From Elainella sp. Prado103 (GTDB lineage: Bacteria > Cyanobacteriota > Cyanobacteriia > Elainellales > Elainellaceae), in the NCBI GenBank assembly GCA_025454395.1, contig JALOOM010000015.1, positions 1 to 51,451 of the forward strand: a DNA stretch of 51,451 bases. Reading direction: 5' to 3'. Positions 8,169 through 17,931 of this stretch are shown here, piece after piece. The position numbers and the translations under genes were made by a program. The notes below the pieces were generated by a model. That model did not search any database, was not told where the DNA came from, and saw nothing but the letters and a program-made list of their open reading frames with translations. Numbering within the stretch: position 1 is the stretch's first letter; each line of letters begins with the position of its first letter.

Positions 8169-9128
8169 TTATGATCCGACTACTGCTAGACTCGTTTCCA
8201 TCTCCATGGTTTGAATCAACTGTTCCCGTTCATCTGCTGAGAGAAGTCGATCGCCTGCTTTTGCATTCATGACTGCTTGTTCAGGTGATTTGGCACCTGG
8301 AATCACAACGGGTTGAACCGGATGAGAGGTCACAAATTGTAGAGCAGCAGTTACCATTGATTCACCAGGTTGGAGATGGGTCTTAAGCTGTTCCACTTGG
8401 GCCAGGTTGCGCGCTAGTTTAGCTTGCTGGGTTGCATCGAGATACCACTCGGATCGGACTGTATCTGTGAAAACGGTATCTGGGGTATATTTACCAGAGA
8501 GCAGCCCTTTATGGAGTGGGCCACGGGCTAGAACGGCGATCCCATGCTCCTGACAGTAGGGCAAGAATTCCGCTTCAGCTTTGCGATTTAGCAGAGAGTA
8601 GTCTACCTCCACAACACGACAAGTATTGTTAACGTTAAAGCGTTTGAGAACTTTGAGTTTATCAGTGGAAATGCCATAAGCACGAATGTAGCCCTGCTCC
8701 TGCATTTGATCGAACGCTTCTAGATAAATGCTGGGATCTTCAATCTTACCTTCATGACACAGCATGACATCGATCCAATCTGTACGGAGACGATATAAAC
8801 AGGCATGGAGACAAAGCCGTACCATATCTACGGTGGTCATCGGTACCGTCTGCCCCGAGCGCCTGCCCCAGCGTCCAATTTTTGTAACAATGTGAACTTG
8901 ATCGCGGATGCCGGTGAGGGCTTTGCCGAGGCGTTCTTCGGAAAGGCCGGCTGGAATACCGTAAGATTCGGCTGTATCAAATAGGTTAATGCCCTGATCA
9001 AAGGCACTCCGGATAGTATTGAGTGCTGTATCCTGATCAATTTCACCCCACTGATTGCCAATGTTCCAGGTGCCCATGCCGATCGTAGACACGTTCATTC
9101 CAGTTTGACCCAGTTGACGATAAAGCAT
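8169..9128 (-). CDS. Aldo/keto reductase
   Basis: This 319-residue TIM-barrel NADPH-dependent reductase has the complete catalytic tetrad: Asp51 and Tyr56 in LFDTAESYG, Lys83 in VTKIG and His125 in LCHEG. The N-terminus MLYRQLGQTGMNVSTIGMGTW is the standard AKR opening, and the cofactor-binding end PVVIPGAKSPEQA is present. Specific substrate is unknown; the family reduces aldehydes and ketones. AGGAG 7 nt upstream of ATG 9128 supports the start. It is on the same strand as the neighbouring glycan cluster but 71 bp beyond it, so co-transcription is possible but not shown. Confidence 0.9.
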   Translation of the reverse strand: MLYRQLGQTGMNVSTIGMGTWNIGNQWGEIDQDTALNTIRSAFDQGINLFDTAESYGIPAGLSEERLGKALTGIRDQVHIVTKIGRWGRRSGQTVPMTTVDMVRLCLHACLYRLRTDWIDVMLCHEGKIEDPSIYLEAFDQMQEQGYIRAYGISTDKLKVLKRFNVNNTCRVVEVDYSLLNRKAEAEFLPYCQEHGIAVLARGPLHKGLLSGKYTPDTVFTDTVRSEWYLDATQQAKLARNLAQVEQLKTHLQPGESMVTAALQFVTSHPVQPVVIPGAKSPEQAVMNAKAGDRLLSADEREQLIQTMEMETSLAVVGS

Positions 9129-9199
9129 GAGTTTCTCCTAAGGGATACGGGTAAGTAATGAATGATGAAATTAGAATGGTGAGTTGAGATTCACGTAGA

Positions 9200-10360
9200 C
9201 TAGGAAATTGAAGATAGGGGAGATCGATCGGGAATCGAATGAGTCACAGAGTCAGAAGGCTTGCTGACGCTCAAAACTTGATGAGGATGGGTCTGAATGT
9301 TTGCTGGCATGGCAGTTTTGGCATGGCGATCGGAAATCCAGCAGTTGAGTTGCTTTTCAAGTTTAACGAGCTGTTTTTCGAGTCGTTTGGCAACCGCTGG
9401 GCTGAGTAGGCGTAAGGGAGCCACTAGGGGTTGAATCATTTCTTCCCGTCTGCGCCAACCTAGTTTTTTCAGCCGTTTCACAAAGTATTTGGACTCCACC
9501 AAATCCCATTTTTTCTGGAAGTGTAGCAAGCTTTCTCGCTCCCAAGCATCACTCCAGCGCACCATAAAGTAAGGAAGATCAAACCACTTCAAAGTAGGGG
9601 CAGGGGGATGGGTGAGGAAAGTGACGACAGAAGCGGGTTCCAAATAAACTGTACCGCCAGATTGGGCGACTAACATACAGAAATCCAGATATTCCTTCGT
9701 GCAGGAGAATCCTTCGTCAAGCAGCCCAATTTGATCGAACCACTCGGTACGGACTAACATGGCATGAAACTCAACGAAGCCTGTAGGCTGGCGTTTCAAA
9801 TGGGCTTGTACCTCTGCGATCGGACGATTCTGATAGAAAGTTTTTTCGTTGATTCGCCATTTACCCCGTTCGCCAGCAAGGAGGGTGGTACTCGGTTCTC
9901 CTTTAACAAAATGGGCGAATTCCTCGGCTGACATATACTCGCCGCCTGCACAGTGAATGGTGGTGTGAACTGGACGGTATTGGCATACTAGCGAGCCGAC
10001 CACCGTAGCATCAGTTTCCTCAGCACAATTGACCAATGCTTGCAACCAGTTTGGTGCAAAAATCACATCGTTATCAACGAAAACAATGTAACGGCTTCTG
10101 TTCGGCTGAGTTAAAGCCATCTTCAGTCCCATATTGCGGGCTTGATTCGGCGAGAGAAAGCGATCGGTTTGAATCAGATCAAAGCCCTTAACTTCGGCTT
10201 GAGTTTGCAGATATTTGCTGAGGAATTCGGGAGAATGATTGTCTACATAGATCAGATTGAAGGGATAATTGGTTTGCTCATAGAGGCTTTCAAGGGACTC
10301 ACGGGCAAACTGGAAACGTTCTCGCGGGACAACGATTATGGTTACTTCTGGAGTGCTCAT
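9200..10360 (-). CDS. Family 2 glycosyltransferase (copy 1)
   Basis: The GT-A fold begins with VTIIVVPRERF-ARESLESLY and NLIYVDNHSP, then the nucleotide-metal motif VFVDNDVIF (DxD as DND), and VEFHAMLVRTEWFDQIGLLDE as the acceptor-side region. There is no signal or strong membrane segment, so it is probably a cytoplasmic or peripheral enzyme. It is a clear paralogue of the gene at 13748-14872; both open with PRERF and share LSPNQARN/ISPNQAKN and the WFDLPYFM block. That alignment places the start at ATG 10360 (MSTPEVTIIV) rather than the in-frame ATG 10399. It is the last gene of a five-gene glycan cluster. Sugar donor and acceptor are unknown. The last 60 residues are polar and probably unstructured. 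Confidence 0.85.
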   Translation of the reverse strand: MSTPEVTIIVVPRERFQFARESLESLYEQTNYPFNLIYVDNHSPEFLSKYLQTQAEVKGFDLIQTDRFLSPNQARNMGLKMALTQPNRSRYIVFVDNDVIFAPNWLQALVNCAEETDATVVGSLVCQYRPVHTTIHCAGGEYMSAEEFAHFVKGEPSTTLLAGERGKWRINEKTFYQNRPIAEVQAHLKRQPTGFVEFHAMLVRTEWFDQIGLLDEGFSCTKEYLDFCMLVAQSGGTVYLEPASVVTFLTHPPAPTLKWFDLPYFMVRWSDAWERESLLHFQKKWDLVESKYFVKRLKKLGWRRREEMIQPLVAPLRLLSPAVAKRLEKQLVKLEKQLNCWISDRHAKTAMPANIQTHPHQVLSVSKPSDSVTHSIPDRSPLSSIS

Positions 10361-10430
10361 TGTTTTACTGCTCAATTCTCTTATGGGTTGACGATCCATT
10401 TCTATTCAACACTTTCCAACTAATACTGAA

Positions 10431-12299
10431 TTATTGATGGCAGGTTGTCATCGATGTTTCCAGTGGCATACCGATTGCAGCTTGCATTTTATAAAGAGCC
10501 GCATAACGCTGTCCTAGCCGCAACAATTCGGAATGGGTACCCTGCTCTAGGAGACAACCCTGCTCAATATAGAGGATCTGATCAGCATCAGTCGCAGCTC
10601 GCAGGTCATGGGTAATCAAAAAGGTAGTGCAATTTCGGGTGAGGCGGCGCAAAGCTTCAGTGACTGCCTGCTCATTTTCGTTATCTAACCCAACAGTAGG
10701 TTCATCTAAAATGACGATCGGGGCTCTGCGGATGGCAGCACGAGCGATCGCAATCCGTTGACGTTGGCCGCCTGATAGCGTGGCTCCCCGTTCTCCCAGT
10801 AGCGTATCATAACCATTCGGTAATCCCATAATGAAATCATGGGCATTGGCTAATTTGGCAGCGGCTTCAATTTCTCGATCGGTCGCTCCTAAAGAACCAT
10901 AGGAGATATTATCGCGAATGCTAACCCCAAATAGAACGCTATCTTGCAGCACAATGCTAATTTGTCGTCGCAGGGAGGCAAGTTTATACGCTCGCAGATC
11001 ATGACCATCAACTAAAATCTGTCCCATGCTCGGATCATAGAACCGCAGCAGCAGGCTGACCAGGGTCGATTTACCTCCTCCCGATGGCCCCACCAAGGCA
11101 ACTCGATCGCCTGGACGGACTTGAAAGTTGAGTTGCTTCAGGATCAGTTTTTCTGGGTCATAGCCAAAGCAGACATTTTTGAATTGCACAGCTCCTTGAA
11201 ATGGAGGTGCTGAGATTGCGCCACGACTATCCCGAATATCAGGAACCACGTCTAGCAAATCTACAATTCGTTCACCGGAAGCAGTCGCTTTAGAAATCAT
11301 CGCTGTATGCTTGGCAAGCTGGCGAGTAGGACGATAAGCGGTTTTCAGATAGTTGATGAACACCAGAAGATCGCCCGCGGTTGCCGATCCCTGCATGACC
11401 AGGTGAACCCCTCGCCATAGCACTAATGCCGTAGCCACCGCTACTAATAATTCCACAGTACGTTGCAGTCCGGCTGAGAGTTGCTGGGTTTTTGCGACAT
11501 CCTCTAAGCTTTTCTCATTCTCTCGGGAGAACATCTCCTCCAGCATTTCCTCCAGAGATAGAGCCTGTACCACTTTGATTGCTCCCATCGCCTCAGCCGC
11601 CGCCGCTGCCATCACTCCTTCTCGTTTCCGCTGCTGACGGGCTACGTTGTGAATGCGCTTGGTAATCTTGAGCGTGGAGAGAACGAACAAGGGGAAGATA
11701 GCAATGGCAATCAAAGCCAGTTCCCAGTCCATATAAAACATGACCCCAATCATCCCAATTAGGGTTACGGTGTTAACCAGGAGTGGTACGGCAGCGGTAA
11801 CCGTAACATCTCGAAGTCGATCGATATCGCTGGTAATGCGAGTAATTAGATCGCCGCTTTTAGCTCGGTAATGGAAGGAAAGAGAGAGCCGCTGCAAGTG
11901 GGTATACAACTCAGCCCGAATTTCGGTGACGATCCGGCTAGCTGCTAAAGACATTCCTACTAAGCTGACATAGGCGGCACCGGCCTGTAATGCGGCAACC
12001 CCAATGACAGCAAACGCAGCTCCTACCAACAACATGGTTGGATCGAGATTACTGAAGGGAATGCTCCGAGGGGTAGCACTGGCACCAGGCACAATAATGT
12101 TATCGAAAATCAGCTTTAATGGCCAGGGTTCCAGCAGCCGTGCCAACACTTCCACAAACAGTCCGATCGTAGACAAGCTCAGTAAAGCGCCCTGTTTACG
12201 AATCTGGGGAGAGAAGCGTTGGACAATTCGTTGCATGGAGGGTAAGGCAGCTTGCAGCGATCGGGGCCGTTTTCGTTTGAGTAGGGGAGATGAGTTCAC
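10431..12299 (-). CDS. ABC transporter, fused permease and ATPase (ABCB/MsbA type)
   Basis: A six-helix ABC_membrane domain (about residues 35-325) is followed by an ATPase with Walker A GPSGGGKST, Q-loop in VLQDSVLFG, signature LSGGQRQR, Walker B IVILDEPT and H-loop FLITHDLR. It would work as a homodimer. Exporters of this class move lipids, glycolipids, peptides or glycans, and the flanking glycosyltransferases suggest a glycolipid or polysaccharide. The start is GTG 12299 with GGAG 6 nt upstream; no ATG fits. The gap to the upstream GT4 gene is about 117 bp and contains the direct repeat at 12394-12447. Confidence 0.9.
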   Translation of the reverse strand: MNSSPLLKRKRPRSLQAALPSMQRIVQRFSPQIRKQGALLSLSTIGLFVEVLARLLEPWPLKLIFDNIIVPGASATPRSIPFSNLDPTMLLVGAAFAVIGVAALQAGAAYVSLVGMSLAASRIVTEIRAELYTHLQRLSLSFHYRAKSGDLITRITSDIDRLRDVTVTAAVPLLVNTVTLIGMIGVMFYMDWELALIAIAIFPLFVLSTLKITKRIHNVARQQRKREGVMAAAAAEAMGAIKVVQALSLEEMLEEMFSRENEKSLEDVAKTQQLSAGLQRTVELLVAVATALVLWRGVHLVMQGSATAGDLLVFINYLKTAYRPTRQLAKHTAMISKATASGERIVDLLDVVPDIRDSRGAISAPPFQGAVQFKNVCFGYDPEKLILKQLNFQVRPGDRVALVGPSGGGKSTLVSLLLRFYDPSMGQILVDGHDLRAYKLASLRRQISIVLQDSVLFGVSIRDNISYGSLGATDREIEAAAKLANAHDFIMGLPNGYDTLLGERGATLSGGQRQRIAIARAAIRRAPIVILDEPTVGLDNENEQAVTEALRRLTRNCTTFLITHDLRAATDADQILYIEQGCLLEQGTHSELLRLGQRYAALYKMQAAIGMPLETSMTTCHQ

Positions 12300-12393
12300 G
12301 GTTTACTCCAGCGGTTGTTCCGTTAAGGATGAGGTTGATCGGTAGAGGAATGCCTAGATTCAGCAACGAGCTATAACGAGCTATCTTGGGGTC

Positions 12394-12447
12394 ACTCCGA
12401 TTCAGGGATAGTTCGATCAATGACTCCGATTCAGGGATAGTTCGATC
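12394..12447. repeat. Direct repeat duplicating the end of the GT4 gene across its stop codon
   Basis: The 25-bp unit at 12394-12418 recurs at 12423-12447 with a period of 29 bp. The second copy encodes the last residues (IELSLNRS) of the GT4 protein; the first lies just beyond the stop. The repeat therefore copies a coding end into the intergenic space. Confidence 0.75.
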
Positions 12448-13676
12448 GATTTCGCGGATATGTTCGCTGGACTGGTTCCTAGCACTTGGTGGTAGACTTG
12501 TCTCCAGTTTTCCTGTTCAACGGCCGGAGCAAGCTGACGCAATACCTGTTCACGGGCTGCAATCCCTAGCTGTTGCCGCAGGTGAGGTTGCTCACTCAGG
12601 CGTTTGAGTGCAGCGGCTAAATCAGGACTAGAGAATGGCTTGACGACCAACCCTGTGACCTCATCGGTCAGAATTTCACCGATCGCATCTACATGAGTTC
12701 CCACAATGGCACGAGCAGCTAACATTGCTTCTAGCAATGCATTGGGACATCCATCGTGAATGGACGGAATTGCAAAGATATCCATGTAGGGCAGGTAAGC
12801 CAAAGCCTCTGTGCGGCTAATTTTGCCCGTGATCACCACCTGATCAGCCATACCACTGTGGTGCAACTCCTGCTCCCAGTAACCTCGTTCTTTCTCAACG
12901 AAATCACCCACAAACAGTAAAGTTATTTCTATTTGTGCATCTCGGAGGATTTTCCCAGCTTCCAATAGGTATTCCAATCCTTTCTTGTCACGGAAACTGC
13001 CAACGGAGCCAATGACAGTTCCTTTGAGCCGATCGACTAAGGTCGGGGTTGGTAAGTGATCGAACTCCAGCGGAGTGATCGAGTTCCAGAAGGCAGATGA
13101 GCGCGGCTGGATTTCTGGCACCAGTACCCGAGCCCGTTGCATCAAATCCCGACTCACGAAGGTAATCCAATCAGATTGCGCTAAAGTCCAGGTGATCTGG
13201 CTATGTAATGATGGGCTGAAAATGTGCTTATGCAGGTCAGCACCACGGATACTATTGATAACGGGAACGCCATTTTCTTTGGCAAGCAGGGTGGTCAGAA
13301 ATCCCATTTCGTTGATAAAAAAGGCATGAAACAGATCAAACTGGTGCTGATGTTGGAGTGTATTAAGTAGGTCATAGAGATCACTCAAATAGTCTTGCTC
13401 TTTGGCAACGGTTGAGCGAACTGCGGGTTTAAGGCGATGGACGGTAATGCCATTTTGCTGACTGGTTTGGCAACTGGCTCGGCGAAACTGACCTAGCTCA
13501 GCTTGAGCCCGTTCTGGGCGGAAGATCGCCCGAAAGACGGCAACATGAACTTCATAGCCGAGCGAAACTAACATTTGAGCGATGCGATAGACGGATTCAC
13601 CCACCCCTCCAACATCGGGCGGAAATTCGAGTGTGGTCAGGCAAACTTTAGGTCGGTTCATGGATATGAGATTCAT
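12417..13676 (-). CDS. Family 4 glycosyltransferase
   Basis: The GT-B fold shows an N-terminal LEFPPDVGGVGESVYRIAQML (glycine-rich acceptor loop), then GSVGSFRDKKGLEYLLEA at the start of the C-terminal donor domain and the donor-binding block SIHDGCPNALLEAM. In this block the usual EX7E begins with Asp (D-G-C-P-N-A-L-L-E), a mild departure. The last residues IELSLNRSH are part of a duplication with flanking DNA. ATG 13676 and ATG 13661 are both possible starts, and neither has a clear ribosome site. It lies in the middle of the glycan cluster. Sugar specificity is unknown. Confidence 0.85.
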   Translation of the reverse strand: MNLISMNRPKVCLTTLEFPPDVGGVGESVYRIAQMLVSLGYEVHVAVFRAIFRPERAQAELGQFRRASCQTSQQNGITVHRLKPAVRSTVAKEQDYLSDLYDLLNTLQHQHQFDLFHAFFINEMGFLTTLLAKENGVPVINSIRGADLHKHIFSPSLHSQITWTLAQSDWITFVSRDLMQRARVLVPEIQPRSSAFWNSITPLEFDHLPTPTLVDRLKGTVIGSVGSFRDKKGLEYLLEAGKILRDAQIEITLLFVGDFVEKERGYWEQELHHSGMADQVVITGKISRTEALAYLPYMDIFAIPSIHDGCPNALLEAMLAARAIVGTHVDAIGEILTDEVTGLVVKPFSSPDLAAALKRLSEQPHLRQQLGIAAREQVLRQLAPAVEQENWRQVYHQVLGTSPANISAKSIELSLNRSH

Positions 13677-13747
13677 TGGGATAAATAGAGATAAGGGAAA
13701 AAGAATGGAATTTAACTTTTGGCGATATCAGAACCAGGAGCTTGTAG

Positions 13748-14872
13748 TTAAGTAAACTGAGATTGAGCGAGTTGAGCTTGCTCTGCTAAAGTTTCAGCCA
13801 GTTGATGCTGTTTCATTCTTTGCTGCATATAACGTCGATAAACCCAACGATTGATCGGACGTTCGATTTGAATGAGCAGTTTTTCTAGCCAGGGATTGCC
13901 CTTGCCCAAGGTGAGCGATCGAACGATCGGTTTAATCAACAATTCATGCCGTCTAGCCCCGACTTTGGCATAACGTTTTTTGAAATAATCATCTTCGGTT
14001 AGATCCCACTTTTGTCGCAAATGGTGCAAGCTGGCCAGATCCCAAGCATCATTCCAGCGCAACATGAAGTAGGGTAGATCAAACCATCGAAAATCGGGGA
14101 GCTGGATCGAACCAAACCAGTCTACTAATCCGGTTTGATTGGTTTCAATGCCGATCGTATCGGTAGTCACCACGGCTTCCCGCTCGCTGTAAATAGTCCC
14201 GCCTGCTTGGGTCACCATGAAGCAAAAATCAATGTGTTCGCGAGTAGCTAACATGCCTTCATCGAGTAAGCCGACCTGATCGAAGATACTGGTGCGAACC
14301 AACATACAATGAAACTCAACATAGTCGGTTTTCTTGCGACGTAGTTTATCGGCCACTGCGGTCACCGCTTTTCCAGTCAGAGCTGCACTTTGGTAAATAT
14401 ACCGTCGCGTTTTTTGGTCATTAACTTCAGTGACGATGTAAGATTTTCCACCTGCATTATGGATGACTTGGTGTGCCGGGCTACCAATACAGGTGAGTGG
14501 TCCAACCACAGCAGCATTCGTTTCTTCCGCACACTCAACCAACTTAGTCAACCAACCCGGTTTCACGATGACATCATTTTCAATGAACACGACATACTTA
14601 TACTGTTCATTAGTCTGCTCAAGCACATATTTCAATCCTACATTCTTGGCTTGATTCGGTGAAATATAGTAGTTCGTTCGGATCAGATGAAACGATCGCG
14701 CTTGAGCTTGTTCCTGTAGGTATTGGCGGATTGGGGCTGGGGTGCAAACATCCACGTAGACTAAATCAAATGGATACTTGGTATGATTGTAGAGACTCTC
14801 AAGGGAGGTTTGCGTAGAGCTAAACCGTTCTCTAGGGCCGACAATCAACATCACCTTGGGGATTGCGTTCAT
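13748..14872 (-). CDS. Family 2 glycosyltransferase (copy 2)
   Basis: Paralogue of the gene at 9200-10360: MLIVGPRERF-TQTSLESLY, FDLVYVDVCTP, ISPNQAKNVGL, VFIENDVIV (the DxD position reads END), VEFHCMLVRTSIFDQVGLLDE and WFDLPYFMLRWNDAW. AGGAGG 10 nt upstream of ATG 14872 supports the start. END instead of DND still leaves one Asp plus Asn/Glu for metal binding. Two related GT2 enzymes flanking a GT4 and an exporter suggest that each adds a different residue of one oligosaccharide; this is inference. Confidence 0.85.
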   Translation of the reverse strand: MNAIPKVMLIVGPRERFSSTQTSLESLYNHTKYPFDLVYVDVCTPAPIRQYLQEQAQARSFHLIRTNYYISPNQAKNVGLKYVLEQTNEQYKYVVFIENDVIVKPGWLTKLVECAEETNAAVVGPLTCIGSPAHQVIHNAGGKSYIVTEVNDQKTRRYIYQSAALTGKAVTAVADKLRRKKTDYVEFHCMLVRTSIFDQVGLLDEGMLATREHIDFCFMVTQAGGTIYSEREAVVTTDTIGIETNQTGLVDWFGSIQLPDFRWFDLPYFMLRWNDAWDLASLHHLRQKWDLTEDDYFKKRYAKVGARRHELLIKPIVRSLTLGKGNPWLEKLLIQIERPINRWVYRRYMQQRMKQHQLAETLAEQAQLAQSQFT

Positions 14873-14924
14873 CGTTTATTGGCCTCCTAATTCTGAGTGA
14901 TGACTTTGCGACGAACTGATTGGA

Positions 14925-16133
14925 TTAGACTGCGATCGGCTGCTGACAAAGTAAAGCTTTTAATCGATCGGCGGAGTTGGCGGCTCCTTCTAGATTGAAT
15001 GAGTGCGGTGAAGGTTGCTGCTGCAAATAGGTAAGAATTTTGTCGGCTAATCGATCGCCTGTCAGATCTGCTGGATGAACAACTTGCAGGACTCCCAATT
15101 GCTCTAGCTTCTCAGCCCGAATCGATTGCTCACCTGCCTGATTCTCTGAAATGAATGGAAAAACTAAGGCTCGCACTCCAGTCTTGAGAATATTCATGGT
15201 TGTGTTATAACCACCCAAACTGATTGAGAGATCAGCGGTTTGCATGTATTGAATCAGGTGCGGCGTGAAACGACGGATCGTAAAATTTGTCATGGCTGGA
15301 ACTGGCTCAGAGCCTTCTCCCTGCTGTAATGCCTGAAATTGGGCTTCTGGCATCCAGGGGCCGGCAAAGGCATAAACTTGATGGGGAATCGATCGCGCTA
15401 AAATTGGGCTGGCTTGTTTCAGTGCATTCAAGAGGTCATACCCAAACCGTCCGCCGCCGACACTGGCAACTATTCTCGGTGTCGATTGACTGAGGTGAGC
15501 GGCATCCATGAAGCCAAGTGGTGTTTCGGGTGGAGACTGGGAGACATAGCCTGTGTAGTAGACTTCTGCTGTGAGGCGATCCGCGAGGGGAAAGAAATCT
15601 GCCAATGTTTGTAACTGGGGATCGCCATGAAAGAGAATCAGATCATAGTAACGGTTGACCAGATTACAAACCTTTTCGTACTTGCGATCCCAAGCCTCAG
15701 GCGATAGGGCTTGGGTCATCACCAAATCTCGCAAACTGCACACAATCCGAACCGGATGGGAGGCAGATTTAGCCCGATCGAGCAAGGGCTGCAATTCAAA
15801 TTTGACTCGATGCTTACTAAAAGGAAAACATTCGGTGATCAGACAGTCAGGCTGAAACCGATCGAATACGGCTAGCAGTTGCTGAATGCGATGTTGCTTG
15901 ACTACTTCGATATCGGCCGAGGCATCGACCGCTTTCAACTCACCCGCCTCTTCTAAAATGGCAGGCAAATGCACAACTTCGATCTGGGCAGGTAATTCAA
16001 ACTCAGCGATCGGCTGTCCACCATTTACAAAGCAAACTTGAAAATCGGGAACCAGGCTGCGAATAATTTCTGTGCTCCTCACCAAGTGGCCCATGCCTGC
16101 TAAATATTGGCAATAGAACATGATCTTCTTCAT
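14925..16133 (-). CDS. Predicted glycosyltransferase, COG4671/GT28-C-like
   Basis: The protein opens MKKIMFYCQYLAGMGHLVRS, a GT-B glycine loop (GMGH) like that of MurG and monogalactosyldiacylglycerol synthases. It ends with a GT28-type donor domain (VASVGGGRFGYDLL, FAGPW, FTPHLIQYMQTADLSISLGGYNT, VFPF--ENQAGEQSIRAE). The SLGGYNT-x-E-x-Q pattern is the UDP-sugar binding end of the fold. The start is ATG 16133, with AGAGG 8 nt before it; earlier in-frame GTG 16142 and ATG 16139 sit too close to that site. It is the first gene of the five-gene minus-strand cluster. Confidence 0.8.
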   Translation of the reverse strand: MKKIMFYCQYLAGMGHLVRSTEIIRSLVPDFQVCFVNGGQPIAEFELPAQIEVVHLPAILEEAGELKAVDASADIEVVKQHRIQQLLAVFDRFQPDCLITECFPFSKHRVKFELQPLLDRAKSASHPVRIVCSLRDLVMTQALSPEAWDRKYEKVCNLVNRYYDLILFHGDPQLQTLADFFPLADRLTAEVYYTGYVSQSPPETPLGFMDAAHLSQSTPRIVASVGGGRFGYDLLNALKQASPILARSIPHQVYAFAGPWMPEAQFQALQQGEGSEPVPAMTNFTIRRFTPHLIQYMQTADLSISLGGYNTTMNILKTGVRALVFPFISENQAGEQSIRAEKLEQLGVLQVVHPADLTGDRLADKILTYLQQQPSPHSFNLEGAANSADRLKALLCQQPIAV

Positions 16134-16880
16134 TGGCATCACCTCTTATAGTCTTGGTGGGTTCAGTGAGTTGACCTGTATATGTATGCGACGCAACCTC
16201 GCCTGATTATGACTGTGTGTAATCATAATTTTGTGCGATTGCAACTCACTGTATCGATCGCCATTAAACCTTCGATGAAAGTTATGTGAGAAGCTTTTCA
16301 TCCAGGCCAGCCAATTCTGATCAGAGGCTGGCAGTCCGACCAAGTTGCAGGACAATTCGAACCTTTGCCAAATTCAACTTGTTTGAGAGCGATCCATGCT
16401 GGCAAAACGGAATCAAATTACCTCATGTGCCGTCAAATTTCTGACATACTGCTCATAATTTTGATGGAAACCATTACTTACGTCCATCTCTACTGATTTG
16501 TGAGAGTTTTCTCATCAAACCTTCATGGTCAATTCATTCGCACTTGGCAGGGTAATTTGTATTCTGAATAGAGACGAACCACACTTGAACTTGTTTCCGG
16601 GTCTGAAAATTTTCTACAGCTCGATTTCACAATCACTTGGTTCGTTCGTTGCTGGTCTGAACCGCTACAGTCTCAATCTCCAGGTTGTGCTTCCGTAACA
16701 AATGGGGGTGAGCTGAGCGATTCAATCATGCTTCGTTCCTGATCGTCGCTTACCTCCCAGGGTGAATTTCTGGTGAATTCCAGAATCATCCATTGCGTAA
16801 TCTTTAATTCAATGTATTCAATTGATTTATGTTCTAGTGGTGCTCCTTCGGATCGGTTATTCTCAAGAGAGATTCGAGGG
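16134..16880. other. Long gene-free gap between divergent units
   Basis: About 750 bp separate the divergent glycan cluster and the response regulator. It must hold both promoters, but no clear -35/-10 pair stands out. An inverted repeat, ATTTCTGG (16766-16773) with CCAGAAT (16780-16786), lies 95 bp before the regulator ATG and might be an operator. A 69-codon minus-strand frame at 16146-16355 has no recognisable features and was not called. Confidence 0.4.
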
Positions 16881-17264
16881 ATGGGAGATGGTGCAGTGGT
16901 TCACCGGATTTTGGTCGTTGAGGATGAGTCTCGCATTGCAGCCTTTATGGAAAAGGGGTTTCGCAAGCATGGCTATTCTGTGACGATCGCCAGAGATGGG
17001 GTGGAAGCTGTAGAAAAGGGTTTAGCGGAAGAGTTTGATCTGATGCTGCTCGATCTCGGTCTACCTGGGAAAGATGGCTGGGTCGTTTTGCAAGAGCTGC
17101 AAGCACAAGGGAAACGGCCACCTATGGTGATCATCGTAACGGCTCGTGATGATATTCGCGACATGATGGCTGGAGAGCATTTCAATGTCAATGATTATGT
17201 GACCAAACCATTCGGCTTTAATGATTTGTTGGATCGGGTTAAGAAGCTGCTGGGTGGAGCATGA
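16881..17264 (+). CDS. Single-domain response regulator (CheY-like receiver)
   Basis: The receiver has acidic pair ED (HRILVVEDES), phospho-acceptor Asp58 in LMLLDLGLPGKDG, the Thr of VTARDD and Lys in YVTKPFG. There is no output domain. I start at ATG 16881 (MGDGAVVHRIL); the frame extends upstream to GTG 16773 through unrelated residues. The effector is probably a protein partner. No kinase is adjacent; the nearest are at 28.7 and 31.5 kb. Convergent to the pentapeptide-repeat gene. Confidence 0.85.
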   Translation: MGDGAVVHRILVVEDESRIAAFMEKGFRKHGYSVTIARDGVEAVEKGLAEEFDLMLLDLGLPGKDGWVVLQELQAQGKRPPMVIIVTARDDIRDMMAGEHFNVNDYVTKPFGFNDLLDRVKKLLGGA

Positions 17265-17337
17265 TGACCTGAAGGGAGCCCGTCCGAACCGAGTAGGATA
17301 CGAGTCAATCAGCGGCTATTTTTGCAACCTCTCAAAA

Positions 17338-17931
17338 TCACCATGGGAATGGCTTTTGGTCAAGCTGAGAATTGGTTAAAATCGCTCCTTGCAGTTCCGT
17401 ATAGGTCAGATCGGTTTGAGATAAATCTACTTTCCGGAGATCGGCTTTTTGCAGGTTAGCATCCTCCAGTCGGCTGCCTCTCAGGTTGGCTCCAACTAAA
17501 TTGGCCGCTTCCAAATCTGCCCCTTGCAGATCGGCAGCGGCGAGGATTGCACCTCTCAAATTGGCAGTTTTCAGCCCTGCTGCTGCCAAATTTGCTCCCG
17601 CTAGGTTCGCCTGCGTTAAATCGGCACCTTCCAAGTTGCTACCAAACAGAGAAGCCTGAGCGAGATTGGCGGCGATCAAAATGGCTCCTCGCAGGTCAGC
17701 TTCTGTGAGATCGGCTTGGGCCAAATCTGCTCCCGTTAAATTCGCTCCTGCTAGCTTAGCTCGTCTAAGTCGAATGTGGGCTAATGACAAGCCCGACAGA
17801 TCCATGCCCACCAAGTTTGCGCCTTCCGAAACGCCAACCAATTTTTCTAGCAATGCGACTTTACCCATTTCAATCATGCTGAGCTGTGTTGGATGCGACG
17901 ATTGGATACCATAACTTGGATGCTGTAACAT
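17338..17931 (-). CDS. Pentapeptide-repeat protein
   Basis: From about residue 36 to the end the protein consists of consecutive A(D/N)Lxx units (for example GANLTGADLAQADLTEADLRGA), about 27 in a row, which fold as a right-handed quadrilateral beta helix. The short tail KPFPW is outside the repeat. Function is unknown; such proteins are abundant in cyanobacteria. The start is uncertain: GTG 17958, ATG 17931 or ATG 17877 are possible. The first two lie inside the GGATGC-type DNA repeat array at 17888-18125, so residues before ATG 17877 may be non-native sequence derived from the repeats. Confidence 0.8.
   Translation of the reverse strand: MLQHPSYGIQSSHPTQLSMIEMGKVALLEKLVGVSEGANLVGMDLSGLSLAHIRLRRAKLAGANLTGADLAQADLTEADLRGAILIAANLAQASLFGSNLEGADLTQANLAGANLAAAGLKTANLRGAILAAADLQGADLEAANLVGANLRGSRLEDANLQKADLRKVDLSQTDLTYTELQGAILTNSQLDQKPFPW

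Noticed and set aside
16146-16355. 69-codon minus-strand frame upstream of the glycan cluster
   Set aside because: No motif, no ribosome site and composition like surrounding non-coding DNA.
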